NCBI RefSeq assembly: GCF_019578655.1
Contig: NC_063257.1
Span: 25,995,939-26,059,938, forward strand
Origin: Ricinus communis
Taxonomy: Eukaryota > Streptophyta > Magnoliopsida > Malpighiales > Euphorbiaceae
Length of the DNA stretch: 64,000 nucleotides
Direction: 5' to 3'
Part shown: positions 9,356 to 19,700 of the stretch, piece after piece
Position numbering within the stretch: the first letter of the stretch is position 1
Layout: every line of letters starts with the position of its first letter
The notes under the pieces: generated by a model
What the model was told of the DNA's origin: nothing
The model's database searches: none
What the model saw: only the letters and a program-made list of their open reading frames with translations
Made by a program: the position numbers and the translations under genes

Positions 9356-10400
9356 ATTTCTTCCTAATGATTGATTCTTAAATTAGCATTAAGCTTTAAT
9401 CCACCTCTATTAATCTTTGTTAATTCTTAATCCGGCTAGTTAATTATCCTTATCTCTAAGTGATTATTAACCAGTTCTTGCTATTCAAAATTCTAATTGC
9501 CAAATGGACTTCTCAATAGCAATCTAAACACACAATTCACAACGTCTCATGAATAATGCATTATCTTATTAATACTGAAAGCAAGAAGAATACAAAACTA
9601 ACCCAAACAATCCAATAATATAATACTAAGCCAACACAGTAAAGAAATCCCAATGGATTTAATCAATCTAGCTAATCATGTTCATTATAAAAATCCACAA
9701 GAATACAATTATAACAAAGAGTAAAGGTAAAGAAACCCGATTACACCATTGGATAAGAGTAAATAGCCCCAATTCCTCTTGCTCGAATTGAATCGATTCT
9801 TGTTCCTCTTGCTCAATTTGAAAACCAATCAACGAACCTCGCCCAATCTTCAATCTTTGAAGGGAATCAGATTGGAACCTTGATCCAAGTCTCCTTTTCC
9901 CTTGGTTCCAGCTCAAAAAACTCTTAGAGAGAGAAATATTAGGGTTTGGGACATTCTCCCCCGCTCTCTTTTTCTTTCTTTCCTCTCTTATTTCTTTTAA
10001 TTAATTCCCCCTGTCGCCTGCCAACATGGCCGTGTTTATGCCCGCGTTCCCAACACGGGATGGTGTTTATGCCCGTGTTACACTCTATGGTCATGCTCCT
10101 TAAGAACTTCTTTTTCTATGATGTTTGATGCACCCAACATGGCTGTGTTGGTGCCTGTGTTGGGAACACGGCCAATGTTGCAATCAACACGACCATGTTT
10201 AGCTTCCTCATCCGCATATTTAACTTGTTTCGGCAGCTTCGGCGTCCAATTATGCTCGAATTCTTCCCTTTATCATTCTTTGACTTCTTTTGGACCTATT
10301 GCACACAAACAGATGCATAGGGTGAGTGTTGGGACCAATTCACATCCAAATGTCCATAAAATCAATCATAAAAATTCCATTTAGATGTTTACGCACATCA
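9356..10400 (-). mobile_element. 3' LTR of nested element, truncated
   Basis: This aligns with 13730-14733, starting at TTCCTAATGATTGATTCTTA and ending at ACGCACATCA. Many sites differ, and a block near 10010-10200 holds an extra copy of the CACGG/CCGTG-type palindromes. About 360 bp of the U5 side, present in the 5' LTR (13371-13730), are missing at the left end, where the 3' ORF leader begins. Confidence 0.8.
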
Positions 10401-10418
10401 AATAACCCCACACTTAGC
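10401..10418 (-). other. Polypurine-tract-like sequence
   Basis: On the minus strand, GCTAAGTGTGGGGTTATT lies immediately before the LTR start TGATGTGCG. A G-rich tract in this position normally primes plus-strand DNA synthesis. It is not a pure purine run, so the assignment is moderate. Confidence 0.5.
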
Positions 10419-12028
10419 TCATTGCTTGTCCTCAGGCAATCAAAAGTAAAATAAGGAAAATAAACCACTAAGGAACAACACTTAAACTGACAGACAAGCT
10501 AAAGAGCTCCTGCACATATCCTTAACAAGCATAAGTCAAACAAAAGAAACGATGCAATCAATTCAAGTATCACAACCAAGATGCCAATAATTCGCAATAT
10601 ACCATCTCAACAAAATTATTTAGAACCAACTCCTCACTTGATTCACTCTAAATCACTTAAAGTGTTTAAAGGGTAGTGTTTAATCGCTCAATTCATCAAT
10701 TACTACCTTACTTACTATATGCTTGCTCTTAAATCCCACTCCTACCACTTATGGAGAGTCAACAACTATGTCAAGAGGTCTTTATAAGGGTTGTAATGGG
10801 GATTAGGTAGGGGGAGGTAAATTTGATCAGAGTTGAACGTATGGTGTTCTGCAATAAAATACATGACCTGCACACAAGCCACAATGATCACAAGGGGTAA
10901 ACAATGGATAGTAGTCCAAGGTAGGAAATAGGAATCAAGTCAAAATGTTTAGCTCACTTACTTTCTTTCTTTTCATCACCTTTCCCTCTTATTCTTCTAT
11001 TTATTTATTTTCTTTATTTTCTTTTTTTTCATAAGGGAAGAACATTCACATAATAGAGTGAATTTCTTTTGGATTGAAGAAAGCTGCTATAAGATTCCAC
11101 ACTATTCCCAAAACAAAAATTCCTAATAAAAATAACTCATGTGCGGAATCATAACCTAAAGCAGAATAAAACTAAGTGGCAATGAAATATGACAAAAAGA
11201 AGTGGTGAAAGAGGGGGATATCTATAGAATTAATAAACGAATGAAGGCTATTTGGCTAGAATGAAAGACCTAAGTGCCTCTATCATACCAAAGTGTTAAA
11301 CTCTCCTTGTGGCTCTCATAAGTATTACCGAGCAAGTTCTAAAAGTAAAGATAGTAATTGGCACTCTCAACAACAAATAAATACAAGCATATAAAGTGTA
11401 TGCTTACACTTTAGGCTCAATTTCTCACAAGTGTGCTTTTGAGTAGGTTCCAAACAAAAATCATCAAAACAAAATTAAATAAACCAAAGCAACTTAGTAC
11501 AAAACTCAAACTAATTATCTTACATTCTTTCGCAAGACTCAACACTATCGGTTTTACCCGATCACATGGACATAAACAGGATTTCAAAATCAAGTCAACA
11601 GTAAGAGCATCGAAACAAAGTGAAAATTTTTTAAAATTTTACAAAAAATTGCACAAAGAATAAATAAATAACTAAGATGGGATAAATATCACCCACCCCA
11701 CACTTGAAGGACACACTGTCCCCAGTGTACAAAATATAAGAAATAAAAAAAGAAAAAAAACTAATACTGCCTCGACTATGGCTCCAGAGTGAAAGGAGGT
11801 GCATCAGCAGGTATATCAGGGCGTTGGCTAGTTTGTGGTAGAGGAGTGGCTACAAATAATAAAATAAAGACTTAAAATCGAACTGAAACAAAAATTAAAT
11901 AAAATATGAAAACTAAAACTAATAAAATGTTTCAAAACAAAGGGTTAAAATATTAGAGATTAAAGATAAAAATTGGGGTGCCTCCCAAAAGCGTTTCTTT
12001 TTTATGTGATGAGTCTTCTTATCTGGAC
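10419..12028 (-). other. Noncoding 3' internal region of nested element
   Basis: No credible gene is present in this 1.6 kb. It shares blocks with 6750-7760 (GGTTGTAATGGGG, ATTACCGAGCAAGTTCTA, CCACCCCACACTTGAAGG), including the 13-bp dyad at 11709-11721. Near 11975-12000 it has the block that follows integrase in complete elements (AAAAAAGAAACGCTTTTGGG, then AGGCACCCC, on the minus strand). A poly-T/A-rich stretch lies near 11000-11040. Confidence 0.6.
11709..11721. other. Conserved perfect dyad GGACA-CAC-TGTCC (nested element copy)
   Basis: This is the same 13-bp inverted repeat as at 7759-7771, again preceded by CCCCACACTTGAA. Confidence 0.5.
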
Positions 12029-13093
12029 TCATGGTGAAAAGCAAACGGGCGTGATCGACGACCATCCATCCTTCTTCCAAACAAATGGATTCAAGTATCC
12101 GCTTAGAGGGATAATCGTCAATTTCCTCTTCCCGACAATCAAGCAAGCTCCCAATATGCTGGGCAAAACTCGCTCCTCGTATAATTGCTCATAGTCATGA
12201 TGCTCTAGGGGGTCTTCCAATTTGAAAGCTGAAGTTTCACCAATTGGAAGGATCGACGGTTAGGCAATTTCTTCAGGAACGTCAATGGTTTTCTCTAGTC
12301 CTTGGCTTGGTTCACTTGCTAGAAGAAACTCGAGCTCCTCCAAGACTTCCTCATTGGATAACTCGTGCTCATCTTCTATCATCGAAGGGACTTGTGGAAA
12401 ATCCACCAAAAATTCCTCTAACTACAACTCAGCATCATCAACAGTACGTTCCTATTGGTAGTCTTTTAGAGGGATCATGTTTGCCTCTCCCTTTTCTGGT
12501 TCTATTTCCATGTTCAAAGAGTCGTCCTGCATAGAAGCATCATCATCAAAGATAATAGATAACCTAGAAAAATTCTCTCCTGAACACAAAGTGACGGTGC
12601 TCAAGTGTTCCTCGGATTCAGTAGCGTTTGATGGAGTTCCCAATTGCTCTTCAGCTAGTAACTTGAAGATTAAGCCTACTTGATGCTCTATGTTGTTAAT
12701 CGAGGCTTGTTGATCTTTAAGTATCCTCTCTGTTTGTTGGAATCTGTCCTCAAGACTTGCAATAAACCTCATCATCAGCTCCTCTGACACTAACTCTTCA
12801 CCTTGAGTTGATGGTGCAAGATTAGGCTGCTGAAATTCTGGTGGTTCTTGGCCATCTAAACTCCATCCAAAAGGTGAATGAATGCTCAACTCTTGATTGT
12901 AGGTGCTTCCATACAAGTCATTTGGCCAACTTTCCATATAATTCACCTGTTCATAGTTATAAGAACAATGAGCAACATCATTATATAATGGACAATCATT
13001 AGTCAAATGTAAACCATAATAAAAATCACAAAAAACTTGAGATGAAAGGATAGGAGTAGAGAGTTGATCGGTAGCCCTGCAAAACGATTCCAC
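12029..13093 (-). pseudogene. Gag-linker fusion ORF of the non-autonomous element
   Basis: One frame runs for about 355 codons, interrupted by only three stops (two TAG and one TAA between 12452 and 12220). The N-terminal part has FCDFYYGLHLTNDCPLYN, a zinc knuckle in which the second Cys is Tyr, and YNYEQVNYMESW, as in Athila-like Gag. Next comes a coiled-coil-like Gln/Glu-rich stretch (EDRFQQTERILKDQQASINN). After the stops comes HELSNEEVLEELEFLLASEP, which matches the end of protease and the start of the linker at 3820-3770. The ORF ends with YLNPFVWKKDGWSSITP. The protease domain itself, with its DLG motif, is missing. This fits a gag-only derivative in which the frame across the deletion was kept. 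Confidence 0.65.
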
Positions 13094-13347
13094 TCGAGCT
13101 TCTAAAGATGCACGGGTATCCCAATTTTTAGCACTCTATTGGTTCCTAATCCCATTTTCCAATGTGTCATACAAAGAGTTTAGCACTGAACCTCCTTATC
13201 ATCCACTACCCGAATCATAAAATTAACTAAATAAATATGTATAAATAAAAGAAAATAAATAAATAAATAATAATAAAAACCATAAAATAAAATTAAAAAA
13301 ATGGCTAAATTAACAAATAGCAAATTTCACTCTAGTTTTCAAACAAT
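13094..13347 (-). other. Leader between PBS and gag of nested element
   Basis: This is A/T-rich sequence with runs of AAATAAATAAATAA and no credible ORF. It lies between the primer-binding site and the gag-like frame, as an untranslated leader would. Gag N-terminal landmarks seen elsewhere (FEAPVNRPAG, FGGLPSED) are not present, so the N-terminal half of gag was probably lost too. Confidence 0.5.
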
Positions 13348-13364
13348 CCCCGGCAACAGCGCCA
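13348..13364 (-). other. Primer-binding site, tRNA-Asp type
   Basis: The plus strand reads CCCCGGCAACAGCGCCA, which equals the 3' end of plant tRNA-Asp(GUC) including CCA except for one base (A where G is expected). It lies six bases from the LTR end. tRNA-Asp priming is characteristic of Athila-like elements. It fixes the element's orientation as minus. Confidence 0.85.
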
Positions 13365-13370
13365 AAAACT

Positions 13371-14733
13371 TGATACTTGTGTTAGATACAATCTAAGGCA
13401 GTGTACCTATCGATGCAGTCTAGCACTAATGGCAAGTATCAAGGCCGCATTCCTCGGGAAAGTGAAACCCAAAGTTACTCCTTTATTCTTTGTTATATTA
13501 ACCTAAAATGAGTGATGAATAATTTCTAAACTAACTAATAGCTACAAGCTAAGTTCTAAGAGAGATACAGGACTAATTGATAACTAAAATAACCAAGACA
13601 AGAAAGCAAACCCAAAGGGAACCTAAACTAGTTGGCAATCAAACAAAAGATAAAGGATTGGTGAGTCTAATTATGCTACCCGTGGATGAATTCTTAACTG
13701 AATTCCTAAACCTAATAACCTAAAGTTAGAATCTCTTCCTAACGATTGATTCTTAAATTAGCATTAAGCTTTAATCCGCCTCTATTAAGCTTTGTTAATT
13801 CTTAATCCGGATAGTTTATTATCCTTATCTCTAAGCGATTATTAACCAGTTCTTGCTATTCAAAATTCCAATTGCCAAATAGACTTCTCAATCACATAAA
13901 GAAATCTAAACACACAATTCACAACATCTCATGAATAATGCATTATCTTATTAATACTGAAAGCAAGAAGAATACAAAACTAACCTAAACAATCCAACAA
14001 TATAATACTAAGCCAACATAGTAAAGAAATCCCAATGGATTTAATCAATCTAGCTAATCATGTTCATTATCAAAATCCACAAGAATACAACAAAGAGTAA
14101 AGGTAGAGAAACCCGATTACACCCTTGGATAAGAGTAAACAGCCCCAATTCCTCTTACTCGAATTGAATCGATTCTTGTTCCTCTTGCTCGATTTGAAAA
14201 CCAATCAACGAACCTCGCCCAATCTTCAATCTTTGAAGGGAATCCGATTGAAACCTTGATCCGAGTCTCCTTTTCCCTTGATTCCAGCTTAGAAAACCCT
14301 TAGAGAGAGAAATATTAGGGTTTGGGACGTTCTCCCCCGCTCTCTTTTTTCTTTCTTTCCTCTTTTGTTTCTTTTAATTAATTCCCCATGTCGCTGCCAA
14401 CACGGGATGGTGTTTATGCCCGTATTACTCTCTATGGCCGTGCTCCCTAAGAACTTCCTTTTCTTTGATATTTGATGCACCCAACACGGCCGTGTTGGTG
14501 CCCATGTTAGGAACACGGCCATGTTCCGCTTCCTCATGCGCATACTTAGCTTGTTTCGACAACTTCGACGTCCAATTATTCTCCAATTCTTCCCTTTATC
14601 ATTCTTTAACTTCTTTTGGACCTAATGCACACAAACATACGCATAGGGTGAGTGTTGGGACCAATTCACATCCAAATGTCCATAAAATGAATCTTAAAAA
14701 TCCCATTTAGATGTGTGTATTTTACGCACATCA
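13371..14733 (-). mobile_element. 5' LTR of nested element
   Basis: This is a 1,363-bp LTR. On the plus strand it begins TGATACTTGTG and ends ACGCACATCA, so both ends read TGAT inward. It holds a block shared with all other large LTRs in the window (TTAATCCGG.TAGTT.ATTATCC). On the U3 side (14395-14530) it has CACGGCCGTG-type palindromes. The primer-binding site lies immediately inside it. Confidence 0.85.
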
Positions 14734-15198
14734 GTCAATTTCCAATTCAACAACATTATGACTAATTCACCAAACTAGCTCACAATCCAGCAAGTTCAAA
14801 TATACTAAACAGCAACAATAGGGAAATTCAAATGCAGAATGAAAGAAATCAAAATTACAAACAATAGTAATGAATAAAGCAAAATAAACAATAATAGCAA
14901 ATCAAAATTAAAAGAAAAAATGAAACAACGAATAAAAATACAATAAAAGTGATAAATTTAATAAGGAGATTGATGAAAATAAGAAACACTACCAAAAATT
15001 ATAGAAATAATTAAAGAAATTAGAGAAAAGAGTAAAATCATATACCAAAATAGAGTATTGAACAAAGTTAAGGGAAGAAACTTACTTGATTTTCCAGAAG
15101 AACACTTGAAATTTGAAGGAAAAGAGGGAGAGGATATTGGCCTATACGCGTGAAGAGAGAGAGGAGCGAAAATTTTGCTACCTGTGATATGGCGCGCC
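14734..15198 (-). other. Leader and intron start of the minus-strand 3' ORF transcript
   Basis: The reversed equivalent of 2890-3186. It shares TTGGTATATGATT, CCTTAACTTTGTTCAATACTC and the donor CAAGTAAGT (15088-15080). It is A/T-rich and without a credible gene. The nested LTR element starts at 14733. Confidence 0.5.
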
Positions 15199-15207
15199 TT
15201 ATATAGG
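15199..15207 (-). promoter_or_regulatory. Internal TATA box for the 3' ORF transcript (minus copy)
   Basis: CCTATATAAGG on the minus strand sits between the palindrome-rich spacer and the leader, exactly as at 2882-2889 in the forward copy. Confidence 0.5.
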
Positions 15208-15560
15208 AACTGAGTCAACACGCCCGTGTTCTAGGCCTTGCTTACCAGCATGCCTAGTCCCATAGCAGGTGTTAATCGTGCAAAACATGCCGAAGTCTAA
15301 TTTTTCTATCAACACGGTTTGGGTGCCCTCAACATAGGCGTGTTACTTGACATGGACGTGTTCACAACCCGTGTCACTCTTAGAAAACATGTTGAAGTCC
15401 AATTTCAGCTCAACACGATTTGGTTAACCACAACACACCCGTGTTGATAAGCACGGGTGTGCTGAACTGCCAAGATCGTGCTGAACTGCCAACATAAAAT
15501 AAAAGTTTGGGTGCCTCCCAAAAGTGCTTCTTTTCTCCCCCGAGTCATTTAGTTGGACTC
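15208..15560 (-). other. Post-integrase spacer with CACGGGCGTG-type palindromes (minus copy)
   Basis: The reversed equivalent of 2320-2880. It shares the ACACGGGCGTGTT, CAACACGTTT and TTGATAAGCACGGGTGTG motifs and, at 15505-15540, the block AAAAGAAGCACTTTTGGGAG. No ORF. Confidence 0.6.
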
Positions 15561-15978
15561 ATAATGCTTGAGCTACTCTTATTGATGCAATACAAGGTTG
15601 ACTCGCTCCTCGAGCTCCAATGAATCACCATAGTAATGCTTCAACCTATGCCCATTGACCTTGAACTTTCCCTTCTCTAGATGGTGCAACTCCATTGTGC
15701 CATATGGGAAAACTTCTCTAGATGGTGCAACTCCCAACGACTCTTTAGCTTCCTACGAAAGATTCGTAGTTGTAAGTTATACAATAACACACTATCCCCA
15801 ACTTGGAACTCTTTGGTGCTCATTAGCCTCTTGTCATGCCACTTCTTGGTAAGCTCCTTATAGATTAAGGAGTTGTCATATGATTGCTTACGCCACACAT
15901 CCAACACGTTAAGCTACCACTGTCTATGTTTACCTGCATCAAAAATATCAAAATTGCAAGTTTTCAAAGCCCACAATG
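15561..15978 (-). pseudogene. Integrase C-terminal region (minus copy), cut by the satellite
   Basis: From 15978 downward the minus strand matches the forward integrase at 772-850 (TGTGGGCTTTGAAAACTTGC), then continues without the 1.1-kb insertion into IYKELTKKWHDKRL, STKEFQVGDSVLLYN and LRIFRRKLKSRW. A short duplicated stretch near 15675-15730 (CTTCTCTAGATGGTGCAACTCC twice, with differences) disturbs the frame after that, before the VNLVLYQ-type end near 15590. The catalytic core is absent because the retroelement stops at 15978, where the satellite begins. This copy shows the uninterrupted target into which the 899-2045 insert jumped. Confidence 0.8.
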
Positions 15979-15979
15979 T

Positions 15980-18900
15980 AGTTGTTTTTTTCATAGTCGC
16001 AAATAAACCCTTGTTACGAGGTTATTTTTTCATATTCACAAATATACCCCTCTTACGGGGTTGATTTCTCATATTCATAAATATATCCCTTTTACGGCAT
16101 TGTCTTCTCATACTCACAAATATACCCCTTTTATGGTGTCATTTTATAATAATCATAAATATACTCCTCTTACGGGGTTGTTTTCTCATATTCACAAATA
16201 TATCCGTTTTACGGGGTTGTTCTCTCATATTAAAAGATGTACCCCTTTTTATGGGGTTGTTTTCTCGTACTCACAAATATGCCCCTCTTACGGGGGTTGT
16301 TTTGCTATATTGACAAATATACCATTTTTACGGGTTGTTCTCTTATACTCACAAATATAACTCTCCTAACGGGTAATTTTCAAATAATAACATATATACC
16401 CCTCTTACCGCGTTTGTTTCTCATATTAAAAAATATACACTTCTGATGGGGTTGTTTTTGCATAATCACAAATATACCCCTCTACAAGGTTATTTTCTCA
16501 TATTTAAAAAAATACCCCTTTTACGGGGTTGTTTTCTTATATTCATAAATACACCACTTTTACGATGTTGTTTTCTTATACTTAAAAAAATTACCCGAAT
16601 TACGGGGTTGTTTTCTTATAATGATAAGTATACCCCTTTTACGAGGTTGGTTTTTCATTTTAAAAAATATGCCCCTTTTTTTAGGTTGTTTTCTGATACT
16701 CACAAATGCATCCGTCTGACGGGGTTTGTTTTCTAAAATTCACAAATATACCCCTCTTTTGGGGTTGATTTCTCATATTCATAAATAAACCTCTATTATT
16801 GGAACATTTTCTCATACTCACAAATATACCCCTCTTATGAAATTATTTTCTCATAATTATAATTATACCCCTGTTACTGGATTGTTTTACCACATTCACA
16901 AATAAACCACTCTTACGGGGTTGTTTTTAATATTGATAAATATACCCCTCAAACGGGGTTGTTTTCTCAATTTCACAAATATAGCCCGTTTACACGTTTG
17001 TTTTCTCATACTGACGAATATACCCCTTTTACCGGGTTATTTTCTTATATTAAGAAATATACCCCTTTTACGGGTTGTTCTCTCGAACTCGCAATTATAC
17101 CCATCTTACGGTGTTGCTTTTTAATATTAACAAATATACACCTCTTACGGCGTTTGTTTCTCATATTAAGAAATACACCCCTTTTATGCAGTTGATTTTC
17201 ATAGTCATAAATAAACCCTTATTACAGGGTTGTTTTTTTATATTCACAAATATATCCCACTTTTACGGCGTTGTTTTCTCATAATCACAAATATACCCCT
17301 GTTACGTGGTTGTTTTCTTATATTGACAAATAGACCTCTCTTACGGGGTTCTTTTCTCATATTAAAAAATATACCCCTCTACCGAGATTCTTTTTCCATA
17401 TTCACAAATATACCCTCTTACGGGGTTTGCTTTATAATATTAACAAATATACCGCTCTTGCGGGGTTCTTTTCTTATATTGACAAATACACCCCTCTTAC
17501 GGAGTTGTTTTCTCAAATTAAAAATATGCCCCTATTATGAGGTTATTTTCTCATATCCAAAAGAATACCCCTCTTACGGGGTTATTTTCTAATATTCATA
17601 AATATATCCCTCTTACGGAGTTGATTTCTCATATTCCTAAATAAACCCCTTTTATAGTGCTATTTTTTCATACTCACAAATACACCAGACTTACGAGGTT
17701 GCTCTCTTATATTGACAAATATACCCCTCTTACGACGTTGTTTTCACATATTAAAAGATATAGCCCTTTTATGGGGTTGTTCTCTCGTACTCACAAATAT
17801 ATCCCTCTTACGGGGGTTGTTTTCTAATATTGACATATATACCCCTCTTACCGCATTTGTTTCTCATATTAAAAAATATACCCTTTTGATGAGATTGTTT
17901 TCTCATAATCACAAATATATCCTTCTACGAGGTTAGTTTTCATATTCACAAATATACCCTACTTATTAGGTTGATTTCTCATATTCATAAATTCACCCCT
18001 TCTCTGGTGTTGTTTTCTCATACTCACAAATATACCCGATTTACGAGGTTGTTTTCTTATCATGACAAATATAGCCCTCTTACGGGGTTGTTTTCTCAAT
18101 TCAAAAAGATGCCCATTTTATGGGGTTGTTTTTTGATACGCATAAATGCATCCCTCTTTTTGGGGTTGATTTCTCACATTCATAAATAAACCCCTATTAG
18201 GGGGATATTTTCTCATACTCACAAATATACCCCTCTTACAGAATTGTTTTCTCATAATCATAATTATACCCCTCTTACTGGATTGTTTTTCCACATTCAC
18301 AAATATACCACTCTTACGGGTTGTTTTTAATATTGATAAATATACCCCTAATACAGGATTGTTTTCTCAATTTCACAAATATAGCCTGTTTACACATTTG
18401 TTTTCTCATACTCACAAATATAACCCTCTTACGAGGTTATTTTCTCATATCAACAAATACACCCCTCTTACGAGGTTGATTCCTCGTATTCATAAATACA
18501 TCCCTTTTACGGCGTTATTTTCTTATACTCACCAAATTACTCGACTTAACTGGTTATTTTCTTATATTAACAAATATACCCCTCTTACGGAGTTGATTTC
18601 TAATATTCATAAATAGACCCCTTATATAGGGTTGTTTTATGATACTCACAAGTATACCCCTCTAATGGGATTTCTTTCTCATATTTACCAATATACCCCT
18701 CTTACGGTGTTGCTTTCTCATACTAAGAAATATACCCCTATTATGCGGTTATTTTCTCTTTCTCACAAATATACCGCTCTTACGGAGTTGTTTTCTTATA
18801 TTGACAAATACACCCCTCTTACGAGGTTGTTTTGTCATATTAAAAACTATTCTCCTATTATAAGGTTGTACTTTTCTAATTCACGGGATTATTTTCTCAT

Positions 18901-19490
18901 ATTCATAAATATACCCCTCTTATGGTGTTGTTTTCTAATATTGATAAGTGTACCCCTCTTACGGGGTTATTTTTTCATATTCACAAATATAACCCATTTA
19001 TGCGGTTGTTTTCTCAAACTACTAAAATGGGGTTATTTTCTCATTTTTACAAACATACCACTTTTACGGGGTTGTTCTCTAATATTGACAAATATACCCC
19101 TTTTATGGGGTTGTTCTCTCGTACTTACAATTATACTCCTCTTACAGTGTTGCTTTCTAACATTGACAAATATACACCCCTTACCGCATTTGTTTCTCAT
19201 ATTCAGAAATATACTCCTTTTATGCATTTGATTTTCATAGTCACAAATAAACCCCTATTACGGTTTTTTTTTGAATATTCACAAACATACCCCTCTTACG
19301 GGGTTGATTTCTCATATTCATAAATACACCCCTTATACGGCGTTTGTTTCTCATACTCACAAATATACCCCTCTTACGAGGTCGTTTTATAATAATCACA
19401 AATAGACCCCTCTTACAGGGTTGTTGTTCCACCTTCCCAAATATACCCTTCTTACAGGGTTGCTTTCTCAAATCAAAAAATATACCCCTA
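15980..19490 (+). repeat. 39-bp satellite array, block 1
   Basis: About 90 units of a 39-bp tandem repeat. Landmark blocks per unit are TTTTCTCATATT, then TCACAAATATACCCC, then TCTTACGGGGTTG. Units differ by 15-30 percent by eye, with frequent one-base length changes. A variant unit with CATAGTC.CAAATAAACCC occurs at 15993, 17204 and 19236. The block begins within three bases of the truncated integrase. All units point the same way. Open frames inside are a by-product of the 39-bp (13-codon) period. Confidence 0.97.
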
Positions 19491-19700
19491 TATCTCCGTT
19501 CCAGAACCGTACATGAGATTTTCATCTCATACAGCTCCTCCCTTAATGTGCATAATGAGAACAAAACGTAGAATAAAAAGGGGAGTGAAATATTCTCATT
19601 ATGAACTGAGCGACGGTTGGAATATCTCTATTCCATATATATTCGTTCCTGAGCCTTTTGAAACAAATAAAATAGGTGGAGTTTCTGGAACAACAATCGG
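19491..19700 (-). other. Organellar group II intron fragment (probably plastid-derived)
   Basis: This 210-bp stretch has no satellite periodicity. On the minus strand it contains a stem matching group II intron domain V: GGAGCTGTATGAGATGAAAA, closing with TCTCATGTACGGTTCTGG. Plant plastid introns have almost the same stem-loop. Upstream on the minus strand is sequence resembling the intron part before domain V. The plus strand is open through the piece, but that continues into satellite frames and is probably accidental. The parent intron (for example ycf3 or rps12) could not be named with certainty, and a mitochondrial source is possible. The piece is a nuclear copy of organellar DNA inside the array. 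Confidence 0.6.

Larger units (their letters stand above)
9356..14733 (-). mobile_element. Non-autonomous Athila-like LTR element nested in the intron
   Basis: The minus-strand order is 5' LTR (14733-13371), tRNA-Asp PBS (13364-13348), leader, gag/linker ORF (13093-12029), noncoding 3' region, polypurine-like tract (10418-10401) and 3' LTR (10400-9356, truncated). Protease, RT, RNase H and integrase are absent. The ORF joins gag to the linker that normally follows protease, then to the block that normally follows integrase. Such an element would depend on enzymes from a complete relative. The last 360 or so bases of the 3' LTR are missing, so no clean target duplication can be read. Confidence 0.75.
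9280..15085 (-). other. Putative intron of the 3' ORF transcript, enlarged by a nested element
   Basis: On the minus strand, CAA|GTAAGT (donor G at 15085) lies about 115 bp after a TATA box, and TTTTCATGCAG| (last G at 9280) lies six bases before the ATG of the 3' ORF. Without the nested element (14733-9356) the intron would be about 430 bp. The donor is conserved in the forward copy (3001). The sites fit plant consensus sequences; splicing itself is inferred. Confidence 0.45.
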
